Under the pieces are notes generated by a model, which did not search any database, was not told the origin of the DNA, and saw only the letters and a list, made by a program, of their open reading frames with translations. This document shows, one piece after another, positions 26,650 to 34,462 of a stretch of 64,000 nt of DNA. The position numbers and the translations under genes were made by a program. Each line of letters begins with the position of its first letter. Position 1 is the first letter of the stretch. The stretch is from UBA11612 sp965228575 (lineage in GTDB: Bacteria > Pseudomonadota > Alphaproteobacteria > Rhodospirillales > Rhodospirillaceae): positions 1 to 64,000 of the forward strand of contig CBDDHW010000073.1 in NCBI GenBank assembly GCA_965228575.1, in the 5' to 3' direction.

Positions 26650-27900
26650 ATGAACGATAATGCGGTGCCCGAGAACGAGAGGCTCTTTTTTTGTGTGGTC
26701 GAAGACGACCAGCTTATAGCAAGCCTTGCCGAGCGGTTGCTTGAAACCGCGGGACATCGTGTACGCGTGTTTGCGTCATCCACAGACGCGGTTAAATCAA
26801 TTCCTGATTTAAAACCGGACGTTGTTATCACCGACATCATGATGCCCGAGTTGGACGGCCTGGCCCTGTGTGAGCGCTTAGGAACCGAGGCGTCTTTGGT
26901 TGATACCAAGTTCGTTATTGTATCGGCAAAGGCGTATGACTTTGATCGCGAGCGGGCGCGCGAGTTAGGGGCAGTCGGGTTCATCCCAAAACCAATTGAT
27001 CCAGAAGCATTTGTGGATCAGGTCATGGCGTGTATTAGCGAGCAGTTTACTGTGCGCTATTGGGGGGTTCGCGGAACCTTGCCGGTGCCCGGACAAAAAT
27101 CTTTGCGCTATGGCGGCAATACCAGTTGCGTTTCGATGGAGTTTCCCAAACAGCTGAACTTTGTGTTCGACGGTGGGTCGGGAATTAAAGAGTTGTCTAA
27201 CCACCTTATAGCGCGGCGCGGCGGAAAATGGTCCGCTAAGGTTTTTATCTCTCATCCGCACTGGGACCACATCAACGCCATTCCGTTTTTTGTGCCGATG
27301 TATATTCCGGGGAATGAATTTGAAGTGATCGGCGCACGCCATGGCGGCAAGAGTATGCGCCAGCTTATTTCGGCGCAGATGGACGATGTGTATTTTCCGA
27401 TCACTCTCAAAGAAATGGGTGCGCGGGTTTATTTTCGGGAGATTGCTGCGGAGACTCTATCTTTTGGCGACGTTGAAGTGCAAAGCATGTTGCTTTCGCA
27501 TCCAGGACTATGCCTGGGCTATCGAATCAATTTTAACGGCAAGTCGTTCTGCTACATCACCGATAACGAAATTTACCCGACGGATATCAAGCACAATAAT
27601 CCCGGATACGAAAAAAAATTGGCGGACTTCATGCGTGGCGCAGACATTGCGCTGATGGACACATGTTACTTCGACGATGAATACCGAAAAAAGATCAACT
27701 GGGGCCATTCCGCCGTGAGCGAAGTGGTACGTATTGCTCACGCCGCCGAGGTGAGGGAATTACAGTTGTTTCATCACGACCCGGATCAAACAGACGATGA
27801 TATCGACCGCAAGCTCGACACGGCTCAGAATCTACTGGCGAAAATGGGTTCCGGTACCATTTGCACTGCACCAGCTGAAGGCAGTTCACGGATTCTATAA
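26650..27900 (+). CDS. Response regulator fused to a metallo-beta-lactamase-fold hydrolase
   Basis: This 416-residue protein carries a receiver domain (about 12-125) with VVEDD, phosphoacceptor Asp62 (VVITDIMMP), Ser92 and Lys114 (FIPKPID), so it is phosphorylation-competent. An MBL-fold domain follows directly (about 133-410): VRYWGVRGTLPVPG, the metal motif SHPHWDH (His202, His204, Asp206, His207), a second His in LLSHPGLCLGY, the metal Asp in CYITDNE and a late His in LFHHDPDQTDDD. This MBL subgroup includes cyclic-nucleotide and nucleic-acid phosphodiesterases. A phosphorelay-controlled hydrolase is the natural inference; no kinase is adjacent. Confidence 0.88.
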   Translation: MNDNAVPENERLFFCVVEDDQLIASLAERLLETAGHRVRVFASSTDAVKSIPDLKPDVVITDIMMPELDGLALCERLGTEASLVDTKFVIVSAKAYDFDRERARELGAVGFIPKPIDPEAFVDQVMACISEQFTVRYWGVRGTLPVPGQKSLRYGGNTSCVSMEFPKQLNFVFDGGSGIKELSNHLIARRGGKWSAKVFISHPHWDHINAIPFFVPMYIPGNEFEVIGARHGGKSMRQLISAQMDDVYFPITLKEMGARVYFREIAAETLSFGDVEVQSMLLSHPGLCLGYRINFNGKSFCYITDNEIYPTDIKHNNPGYEKKLADFMRGADIALMDTCYFDDEYRKKINWGHSAVSEVVRIAHAAEVRELQLFHHDPDQTDDDIDRKLDTAQNLLAKMGSGTICTAPAEGSSRIL

Positions 27901-27998
27901 CGAGTTCCCCGCGCACTTGCGGCCCGCATAGCGGGGCATTGACCACCGTCCAACTCCACGCCAAAGTTCAGTGAAATACTCTACGAAGGGAGGGCCTA

Positions 27999-28409
27999 AT
28001 GGTTTCTTCACCTGTATTGCCGGTGACTTTGGTGACGGCGGCGGTTTTTGGATTGATGCTTGTGGCTTTGGCGATTTATGTCGTACGCGGACGCTTTAAG
28101 CATCGCGCGGTGCACGGTGACAAAGGTAACGAAGACATGTTAATCCGCATGCGCACTCACGCCAATTTCATCGAATACGTGCCAATCGCGTTGATTTTAC
28201 TGGCGCTGCTGGAAAGCTCGAATGCCGACAAAACCATTCTTGCCCTGGGTGCGGGCGCTTTCTTTGTTTTTCGCGTCTCCCATGTGTTCGGCATGCGGCA
28301 ACAATACCCGGCCAGATTTCGCCGTATTGGCGCGGCGGGAACCTTTACGATGCTCATTGCGGCTTCGATCTGGGCGCTGGTGATTGCTGCGCGCGCACTT
28401 ATGAATTGA
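27999..28409 (+). CDS. MAPEG family membrane protein
   Basis: This 136-residue protein has four hydrophobic segments and the MAPEG (membrane-associated eicosanoid and glutathione metabolism) signature RMRTHANFIEYVPIALILL (about residue 50) with FFVFRVSHVFGM near 86. Bacterial members are often glutathione-dependent or of unknown role. A strong GGGAGG site precedes the start. A GFA-type glutathione protein lies two genes downstream. Confidence 0.85.
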   Translation: MVSSPVLPVTLVTAAVFGLMLVALAIYVVRGRFKHRAVHGDKGNEDMLIRMRTHANFIEYVPIALILLALLESSNADKTILALGAGAFFVFRVSHVFGMRQQYPARFRRIGAAGTFTMLIAASIWALVIAARALMN

Positions 28410-28518
28410 ACAGCCGCCCGAAATCCTTAAATGCCAAAGACCGACCACAAAATACACCGATTTCCCTTTTATTTTTGAGTGTTCATGGCCATTGTGAATC
28501 CGAACCTAGGAGGCAAAA

Positions 28519-28935
28519 ATGAAGTTTAAACTATCTGCCGCTTTGGCGTGTGCGCTCGTGTTGTCCACCGGACAGGTGCAAGTGCAGGGGCAGGCGAGCG
28601 AAGACGAAATTTTGTATATGTCAATTCCCGCTGAGGTCAGCCTGGTGCGCGAAGACGGAAAGTACAAATTCCAAAGTGAAGTCGCGCAGCCCTTTTACAC
28701 CTATGACTTGGACGAGCCGAACAAGTCCAATTGCACGGGCGAATGCGCCGAGACCTGGTGGCCGGTAAGATCGCGCGGGAATGCCCCACAAGAGCCTTGG
28801 AGCCTGGTTGAGCGCGACGATGGCCGTCCGCAGCTCGCGTACAAAGGCAAGCCCATTTACTATTATGTGGAAGACGAAGTCGGGACACAACGCGGCGACG
28901 GCATCGATGGTGTGTGGCACGTTTTAGAGCCGTAA
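28519..28935 (+). CDS. Exported COG4315-type protein with Yx(FWY)xxD motifs
   Basis: This 138-residue protein has a signal peptide (about 1-27) and two degenerate repeats of the secreted COG4315 family: YTYDLDEPNKSNCTGECAET (about 54) and YKGKPIYYYVEDEVGTQRGD (about 112), with GVWHVLEP at the end. The two cysteines in CTGEC are typical. The family is of unknown biochemical role. AGGAGG lies five bases before the ATG. Confidence 0.8.
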   Translation: MKFKLSAALACALVLSTGQVQVQGQASEDEILYMSIPAEVSLVREDGKYKFQSEVAQPFYTYDLDEPNKSNCTGECAETWWPVRSRGNAPQEPWSLVERDDGRPQLAYKGKPIYYYVEDEVGTQRGDGIDGVWHVLEP

Positions 28936-28976
28936 GACTTAATCGAGCGGTTGCAAAATTTGGAGGGGAGAGAGCT

Positions 28977-29381
28977 ATGGCGATCACGGGATCATGTTTA
29001 TGCGGCAGCGTGAAGTTCACGATTGACTCCGAGCCGAAAGCAACGCGCACGTGTTGGTGCAAACTCTGCCAAAAAATCGGCGCGGGCAGCGCGACCGTGA
29101 ACGCGGTGTTCGATAAATCGACGGTGACGATCGAAGGCGAGATGGGCGACTACCAATGCGAAGCGGACAGCGGCAATAAAATGCACCGCAAATTTTGCCC
29201 TAAGTGCGGAACCCATTTGTTTTCTGAAGCCGAAGAACGCCCGGGCGTGACGGTTGTGCGCGTCGGTACCCTCGATGATCCTGAAATCGGCGCTCCGCAA
29301 GCGACCATCTGGACCTCCGAAGCGCCCTCCTGGGCGACCATCAGCGATGATATTCCAAAGGGCGAGCAACAGGCGGTTTAG
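28977..29381 (+). CDS. GFA (CENP-V) domain zinc protein
   Basis: This 134-residue GFA-family protein, related to glutathione-dependent formaldehyde-activating enzyme, has the zinc-binding cysteines in GSCLCGSVKF (about residue 5), TCWCKLCQ (about 25) and FCPKCGTHLF (about 64). The start at ATG 28977 is set by GGAGGGGAGAG just upstream. Its stop interlocks with that of convergent uvrA (29378-29381). The substrate is unknown; most such proteins are not true formaldehyde enzymes. Confidence 0.9.
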   Translation: MAITGSCLCGSVKFTIDSEPKATRTCWCKLCQKIGAGSATVNAVFDKSTVTIEGEMGDYQCEADSGNKMHRKFCPKCGTHLFSEAEERPGVTVVRVGTLDDPEIGAPQATIWTSEAPSWATISDDIPKGEQQAV

Positions 29382-32278
29382 GACGCTCGCTTTCGTTTTG
29401 GAGCAGTGCTCTTTGAATTCAACCGCTCCTTCAAGAACTGCCCCGTATAACTGCCTTTGATTTTCACCACCTCTTCGGGTGTGCCCGACGCGACGATGCG
29501 GCCGCCGCCGTCGCCGCCTTCCGGGCCGAGGTCGACGATGTAGTCGGCGGTTTTGATGACCTCCAAATTGTGTTCGATAACGATGACGGTATTGCCTTGA
29601 TCGACCAAGGTGTGCAGCACTTCCAAAAGTTTTTTCACGTCCTCGAAGTGCAATCCGGTGGTCGGCTCGTCCAAAATATAAAGCGTGCGGCCGGTCGCGC
29701 GTTTTGACAGTTCTTTAGACAGTTTTACCCGTTGGGCTTCGCCGCCGGATAGGGTGGTGGCTTGCTGGCCCAGGTGGATGTAATCGAGTCCGACTTTTTT
29801 TAGGAGCTCCATCTTGTCGCGAATGGCGGGCACGGCTTTGAAGAAGTCGGCGGCTTCTTCCACGGTCATGTCCAGCACATCGGCAATGGACTTGCCCTTG
29901 AAATGCACCTCCAAGGTTTCGCGGTTATAGCGTTTGCCTTTGCACACATCGCAGGTGACATAGACATCGGGCAAAAAGTGCATTTCGATTTTAATGAGGC
30001 CGTCGCCCGAGCACGCTTCACAACGCCCGCCCTTAACGTTGAAGGAAAACCGCCCCGGCGCATAGCCGCGGGTTTTGGCTTCGGGCAGTTCGGCGAACCA
30101 ATCGCGGATCGGCGTGAACGCGCCGGTATAGGTCGCCGGGTTGGAGCGGGGCGTGCGGCCAATCGGTGACTGGTCGATGTCGATCACCTTGTCGAGATGA
30201 TTGAGGCCATCGATTTTGTCATGGGCGCCGGGCATATCGCGCGAGCCATAGAGATGTTTGGCGAGACCCTTGTAGAGGGTTTCTAAAATCAGCGAGCTTT
30301 TGCCGCCGCCCGATACGCCGGTCACGCAGGTGAGCAGGCCGAGGGGAAACTTCGCGCTCACGTTTTGCAGGTTGTTGGCTTTCGCGCCTTTGATGGTCAG
30401 CGCTTTACCATTGCCTTTGCGGCGCTCGCTCGGGATCGGAACTTCCTTGGTGCCGTTGAGGTAGGCGGCGGTGAGACTCTTTTTTGACTTGAGAATGGCC
30501 GCAGGCGTGCCTTGGGCGACAATGGTGCCGCCGTGAATCCCCGCGCCGGGGCCCATGTCGATAATGTGATCGGCGGTGCGGATGGCGTCTTCATCGTGTT
30601 CGACCACCAGCACCGTGTTGCCGATGTCGCGCAAACGCCGCAAGGTTTCAAGCAGGCGGTTGTTGTCGCGCTGATGCAGACCGATGGACGGCTCGTCGAG
30701 CACATACAGAACGCCGGTGAGGCCCGAGCCGATTTGCGAGGCGAGGCGAATGCGCTGACTTTCACCGCCAGACAACGTGCCGGAGTTGCGCGACAACGTG
30801 AGGTAATCCAGTCCGACGTTGTTAAGAAAGTGCAGACGTTCGTCGATTTCCTTCAAAATGCGAACGGCGATTTCCATTTGTTTTTTGGTCAGGTGTTTGG
30901 GCAAGCCGGCGAACCAGGCTCCGGCATCGCGGATACTCAGCTCGGAAATCTCGGAGATATGCTTACCGGCGATTTTGACCGCAAGGGCTTCCGGTTTGAG
31001 GCGCGCTCCCCCGCAGGATTCGCAAGGCTGGGAGGTTTGGTATTTTTCGAGCTCTTCACGCATCCAAGCGCTGTCGGTTTCGCGCCAGCGCCGGGCGAGA
31101 TTGTTGACCACGCCTTCGAACGGTTTGCGGGTTTCGTATTTGCGCACATCGTCGGTGTATTTGATGAGCACTTCTTCATCGCCGGTGCCGTGCAGCACGG
31201 CTTTTTTCACTTTGGCTGGCAGTTTTTTCCAGGGCGTTGAAACTTTCGCGCCGAAATGCGCGAGCACGCCTTTGAGAGCCATGAGGTAATAGGGCGAGGG
31301 CACCGAGGACGATGACCACGGCGCCACCGCGCCGTCTTCGACGGACAGCGAATCATCGGGCACGATCAGTGCCGGGTCGAACAACATGGTCACGCCAAGC
31401 CCGTCGCAAGTGGGACACGCCCCGAACGGGTTGTTGAACGAAAACAGACGAGGTTCGATTTCATCAATGGTGAAGCCGGAAACCGGGCAGGCGAACTTGG
31501 CCGAGAACACCGTGCGCGCGTCTTTGCCCTTGGCGTCCGCGTCTTCCACGTAAGCCAAACCATCGGCAATGTTCAGCGCGGTTTCCAATGAGTCGGCGAG
31601 GCGGCTTTCCACACCTTCGCGCACGACAATGCGATCGACCACAACTTCGATATCGTGCTTAAGTTTTTTGTTGAGCGCGGGAGCGTCAGCAATTTCATAC
31701 AGCGAGCCGTCGATTTTAACGCGCTGAAAGCCGCGCTTTTGCAAATCCTGCAATTCTTTCTTGTATTCACCCTTGCGACCGCGCACGAAAGGCGCAAGCA
31801 AATACAAACGGGTTCCGTCACCCATCTCCATGGTGCGATCGACCATTTGCGAGACGGTCTGCGCCTCAATAGGAAGACCGGTTGCGGGTGAATAGGGAAT
31901 CCCGACGCGCGCCCATAACAGGCGCATGTAATCGTGAATTTCCGTCACCGTGCCTACGGTTGAGCGGGGATTTTTACTGGTGGTTTTCTGTTCGATGGAA
32001 ATGGCCGGAGAAAGCCCTTCGATAGAATCTACATCCGGTTTTTGCATGAGCTGCAAAAACTGACGCGCATAGGCGGAGAGGGACTCCACATAACGTCTCT
32101 GACCCTCGGCATAGATGGTGTCGAAGGCGAGCGACGACTTTCCCGAACCGGACAGCCCAGTGACCACCACCAGTTTATCTCTCGGAATATCGGCGTTGAT
32201 GCTTTGCAGGTTATGTTCGCGGGCCCCGCGCACCTTGATGGTGGTCAGGCCTGTAGAGGTCTTGTTTTTGGGAGGCAT
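29378..32278 (-). CDS. uvrA: Excinuclease ABC subunit A
   Basis: UvrA recognises DNA damage in nucleotide excision repair. The 966-residue protein has two ABC ATPase modules (Walker A VTGLSGSGKSSLAFDTIYAE near residue 40 and VTGVSGGGKSSLILETLYKG near 648; signatures LSGGESQRIRL and LSGGEAQRVKL) and three zinc-binding cysteine pairs or clusters (CPTCDGLG, CESCGGARL, CEACSGDGL with CDVCKGKRY). It is complete and of normal length. It is divergent from ssb, the same pairing as in Escherichia coli, with a LexA-like half-site pair just before its start. Confidence 0.97.
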   Translation of the reverse strand: MPPKNKTSTGLTTIKVRGAREHNLQSINADIPRDKLVVVTGLSGSGKSSLAFDTIYAEGQRRYVESLSAYARQFLQLMQKPDVDSIEGLSPAISIEQKTTSKNPRSTVGTVTEIHDYMRLLWARVGIPYSPATGLPIEAQTVSQMVDRTMEMGDGTRLYLLAPFVRGRKGEYKKELQDLQKRGFQRVKIDGSLYEIADAPALNKKLKHDIEVVVDRIVVREGVESRLADSLETALNIADGLAYVEDADAKGKDARTVFSAKFACPVSGFTIDEIEPRLFSFNNPFGACPTCDGLGVTMLFDPALIVPDDSLSVEDGAVAPWSSSSVPSPYYLMALKGVLAHFGAKVSTPWKKLPAKVKKAVLHGTGDEEVLIKYTDDVRKYETRKPFEGVVNNLARRWRETDSAWMREELEKYQTSQPCESCGGARLKPEALAVKIAGKHISEISELSIRDAGAWFAGLPKHLTKKQMEIAVRILKEIDERLHFLNNVGLDYLTLSRNSGTLSGGESQRIRLASQIGSGLTGVLYVLDEPSIGLHQRDNNRLLETLRRLRDIGNTVLVVEHDEDAIRTADHIIDMGPGAGIHGGTIVAQGTPAAILKSKKSLTAAYLNGTKEVPIPSERRKGNGKALTIKGAKANNLQNVSAKFPLGLLTCVTGVSGGGKSSLILETLYKGLAKHLYGSRDMPGAHDKIDGLNHLDKVIDIDQSPIGRTPRSNPATYTGAFTPIRDWFAELPEAKTRGYAPGRFSFNVKGGRCEACSGDGLIKIEMHFLPDVYVTCDVCKGKRYNRETLEVHFKGKSIADVLDMTVEEAADFFKAVPAIRDKMELLKKVGLDYIHLGQQATTLSGGEAQRVKLSKELSKRATGRTLYILDEPTTGLHFEDVKKLLEVLHTLVDQGNTVIVIEHNLEVIKTADYIVDLGPEGGDGGGRIVASGTPEEVVKIKGSYTGQFLKERLNSKSTAPKRKRAS

Positions 32279-32289
32279 AAGGGGTAAAT

Positions 32290-32304
32290 GTTCTCGTTAT
32301 GTTT
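32290..32304. promoter_or_regulatory. LexA/SOS-box-like site upstream of uvrA
   Basis: GTTC-N7-GTTT differs by one base from the alphaproteobacterial LexA operator GTTC-N7-GTTC. It lies 12 bases before the uvrA start codon, a usual repressor position. A chance match at one mismatch is not rare, so the support comes from placement and from uvrA being a standard SOS gene. Confidence 0.45.
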
Positions 32305-32381
32305 CCATTCAGCTTTCTTCATACGCTGAACGGAGCGAAACAGCAACGGTGAGGCTTAGGTCTTCTTTTTTCTAGGTTTTC

Positions 32382-32390
32382 TGTGGATAA
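32382..32390 (-). promoter_or_regulatory. DnaA-box-like 9-mer upstream of ssb
   Basis: TGTGGATAA is the exact reverse complement of the strong DnaA box TTATCCACA. It sits in the uvrA/ssb spacer, 86 bases before ssb. With its flanks it shares the 11-mer CTGTGGATAAC with one arm of the palindrome upstream of gyrA. Confidence 0.45.
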
Positions 32391-32411
32391 CTGAAGACTT
32401 CCTCCGCCGTC

Positions 32412-32434
32412 TCGGGGCCTTTATGGTGCCCCGA
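32412..32434 (+). repeat. Inverted repeat (hairpin) in the ssb leader
   Basis: The arms TCGGGGC and GCCCCGA are perfectly complementary around a nine-base loop. They lie between the uvrA/ssb divergent region and the ssb start. The hairpin could be a transcript stability or attenuation element; no T-run follows, so it is not a clear terminator. Confidence 0.5.
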
Positions 32435-32476
32435 ATATCGAAAACACCATAGTGAACGATTCCTTGGGAGAGAAGC

Positions 32477-32932
32477 ATGGCCGGAAGTGTAAACAAAGTT
32501 ATTCTTATTGGAAATTTGGGCCGCGATCCCGAAGTCCGGACCATGCAAAATGGCAATAAAGTCGCCAATCTGAATATTGCAACGTCTGAGTCCTGGCGTG
32601 ACAAACAATCCGGCGAGCGCAAGGAAAAAACCGAATGGCACCGGGTCGTGATCTTCGGAAACCTCGCGGAAATCGCTGAGAAGTATCTCAAAAAGGGATC
32701 CAAGGTGTACGTGTGCGGATCGCTGCAAACCCGTAAATGGACCGACCAGTCTGGTCAGGAGAAATACACTACCGAGGTTGTTCTTCAAGGCTATGGCGGC
32801 GAGTTGACCATGCTCGATAGCCGCGGCGGTGGCGGCGGCATGAGTGACGGTGGTGGCAGCAATTGGGATTCCGGAGGTGGTTCGGGCGGCGGCGCTCCGC
32901 CCAGCGACATGGACGACGAAATCCCGTTTTAA
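32477..32932 (+). CDS. ssb: Single-stranded DNA-binding protein
   Basis: SSB coats single-stranded DNA in replication and repair. The 151-residue protein has an N-terminal OB fold (SVNKVILIGNLGRDPEVR; EWHRVVIFGNLAEIAEKYL), a Gly/Ser-rich linker and the exact C-terminal partner-binding tip DDEIPF. GGGAGA precedes the start. Its stop interlocks with the convergent flavin oxidoreductase gene (32929-32932). Confidence 0.97.
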   Translation: MAGSVNKVILIGNLGRDPEVRTMQNGNKVANLNIATSESWRDKQSGERKEKTEWHRVVIFGNLAEIAEKYLKKGSKVYVCGSLQTRKWTDQSGQEKYTTEVVLQGYGGELTMLDSRGGGGGMSDGGGSNWDSGGGSGGGAPPSDMDDEIPF

Positions 32933-33858
32933 GCGGCGTCGTATTCGGATTTCAGTCGTTTGACCAAATCGGCAACCGAAGGAATGTCGTCGATGGCGCC
33001 GACACCCTGACCAGCAGACCAAATATCCCGCCAGGCTTTAGGTCCGGACTTGTCCTTTCCGTCGATACTAAGACTGCCCCTGGTCGGGTTTTCTCCAAGA
33101 TTGTCCGGGTCGAAACCCGCCGCGACAAGTGACGGGCGCAAATAGTTCGCCGGAATGCCGCTAAAATAGGGGGTGTGGATTGTGTCCGCTGCTGCGCTGT
33201 CCACAATCATGTTTTTATAGGCATCGTCTGCGTGGGCCTCTTTGGTGGCGATGAACCGGGTGCCGAGATAGGCAATATCCGCGCCTAAGGTGATGGCGGC
33301 CTTGATTTGCCGGCCCGTCGACATGGCTCCGGCGAGAATGATGGCGCCGTCGTAGATCTTCCGCACCTCATGGACAAAGGCAAACGGCGACAAAAACCCC
33401 GCGTGGCCACCAGCACCCGCACAAACCAAAATGAGGCCGTCCACACCTGCGGCGATGGCTTTCTTGGCGTGTCTGAGGGTGGTGACGTCGTGAAAAACGA
33501 GTCCGCCATAGCTGTGTACGTGTTCGACCATGGGACTGGGGTCGCCGACAGACGTGATGACAAAAGGCACTTTGTGCTTGATCGTCAGTTCCGTGTCCTC
33601 GGCAAGCCGCGTGTTGGACTTGTGCACGATGAGATTGACGCCGAAGGGGGCGGCATTTGGGTCGGAGTTGACTGCGTCGCTAATTTGAGTGAGCCAGGTT
33701 TCAAGAACATCGAGTGGACGGGCATTGAGCGTGGGGAATGCCCCGGGGACACCGGCTTTGCATTGGGCGATGACAAGGTCCGGATGAGAAACAAGAAACA
33801 TCGGCGATCCCATGACAGGCAGGGTCAACCGGTCTTGAAACAGGGCAGGTAACGGCAT
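32929..33858 (-). CDS. NAD(P)H-dependent flavin oxidoreductase / nitronate monooxygenase family
   Basis: This 309-residue TIM-barrel FMN protein of the nitronate monooxygenase (2-nitropropane dioxygenase-like) family has LPVMGSPMFLVSHPDLVIAQCKAG at the N-terminus, the glycine-rich FMN phosphate block VDGLILVCAGAGGHAGFL (about residue 145) and ILAGAMSTGRQIKAAITLGADIAYLGTRF near 180. I start at ATG 33858 (MPLPALFQDRL), the usual family N-terminus; 18 more codons are open upstream but lack family sequence. It may oxidise nitronates or act as an enoyl reductase-like enzyme; the substrate is unassigned. Confidence 0.88.
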   Translation of the reverse strand: MPLPALFQDRLTLPVMGSPMFLVSHPDLVIAQCKAGVPGAFPTLNARPLDVLETWLTQISDAVNSDPNAAPFGVNLIVHKSNTRLAEDTELTIKHKVPFVITSVGDPSPMVEHVHSYGGLVFHDVTTLRHAKKAIAAGVDGLILVCAGAGGHAGFLSPFAFVHEVRKIYDGAIILAGAMSTGRQIKAAITLGADIAYLGTRFIATKEAHADDAYKNMIVDSAAADTIHTPYFSGIPANYLRPSLVAAGFDPDNLGENPTRGSLSIDGKDKSGPKAWRDIWSAGQGVGAIDDIPSVADLVKRLKSEYDAA

Positions 33859-34462
33859 GACATTTCCGACGTGAAAAAGAGGTGAGCCTCTATAGCGCGC
33901 GCCGTACCGCAAACCTAACGCTTTCGTATCAGAACCATATTTCTGGCACTGCAGATTGGGACGAAATCATCGGGGAAATTTGGCGACCTCTGTTCTTATT
34001 GCGATGCAATATTTTTAGATGAAATTGACCATTTCGATTTGCCGATGGTGAGCGAATTTGACGCGCGCGTTTATCAATTCTTTGCCCGAAAAATTCCCCG
34101 AGTCTCTGCATATTGAGGGAACGACTAAAGAGCGGTTTCGGACGCCACTCAAAGCGCATATTTATCCGTTGAATCTGCTTTTGGTATTGCCTTAGAAAAA
34201 AGGAATAATCACATATAATTAAATGTATATTTATCCACATGTCTGTGGATAACTTTGCCGCATAAATGTCCGGTTCCCGCCCACGGCAGCGTTGTGAAAT
34301 CATTGTTAAATCTGGTAGATTTTAGCTCCGTGCAACGGTTCGGATTTGGACCCAAATAGGACCTCCCGCACAAAATATTAGGCGACTTCCACTTTCGTTG
34401 GTGCACCGCAAAATTTCCGACGAGAGAGCTCTTGTTTTGACGAATTTTATGAAAGTGACCAG
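33859..34462. other. 604-base AT-rich intergenic region upstream of gyrA
   Basis: This is the longest gene-free stretch in the window. It is AT-rich from about 34190 to 34240 (AAAAAAGGAATAATC, then a TATA-rich run) and contains an inverted pair of DnaA-box-like 9-mers at 34231-34252. An open but start-less frame of 66 codons (33919-34116) is present and was not accepted as a gene. The divergent promoters for gyrA and the flavin oxidoreductase must lie here. Confidence 0.7.
34231..34252. promoter_or_regulatory. Palindrome of two inverted perfect DnaA-box 9-mers
   Basis: TTATCCACA (34231-34239) and TGTGGATAA (34244-34252) are perfect inverted copies of the strong DnaA box separated by TGTC. 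They sit 211 bases before gyrA, beside an AT-rich run. The alternatives are an operator for another regulator or a small hairpin. Confidence 0.6.

Noticed and set aside
27907..27936. GC-rich inverted repeat after the receiver-MBL gene as a terminator
   Set aside because: A stem can be drawn (CCCGC with GCGGG) but no T-run follows, so it is not listed as a terminator.
33919..34116. Open frame of 66 codons encoding a plausible-looking peptide (KFGDLCSYCDAIFLDE ...) in the gyrA upstream region
   Set aside because: No ATG, GTG or TTG with a ribosome-binding site lies before the convincing part, and a frame of this length is not rare by chance. It may be a gene relic, but that cannot be shown.
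33859..34462. A chromosomal replication origin near gyrA
   Set aside because: Only one inverted pair of DnaA boxes is present and no dnaA, parAB, hemE or similar origin markers are in the window. Recorded as a regulatory observation instead.
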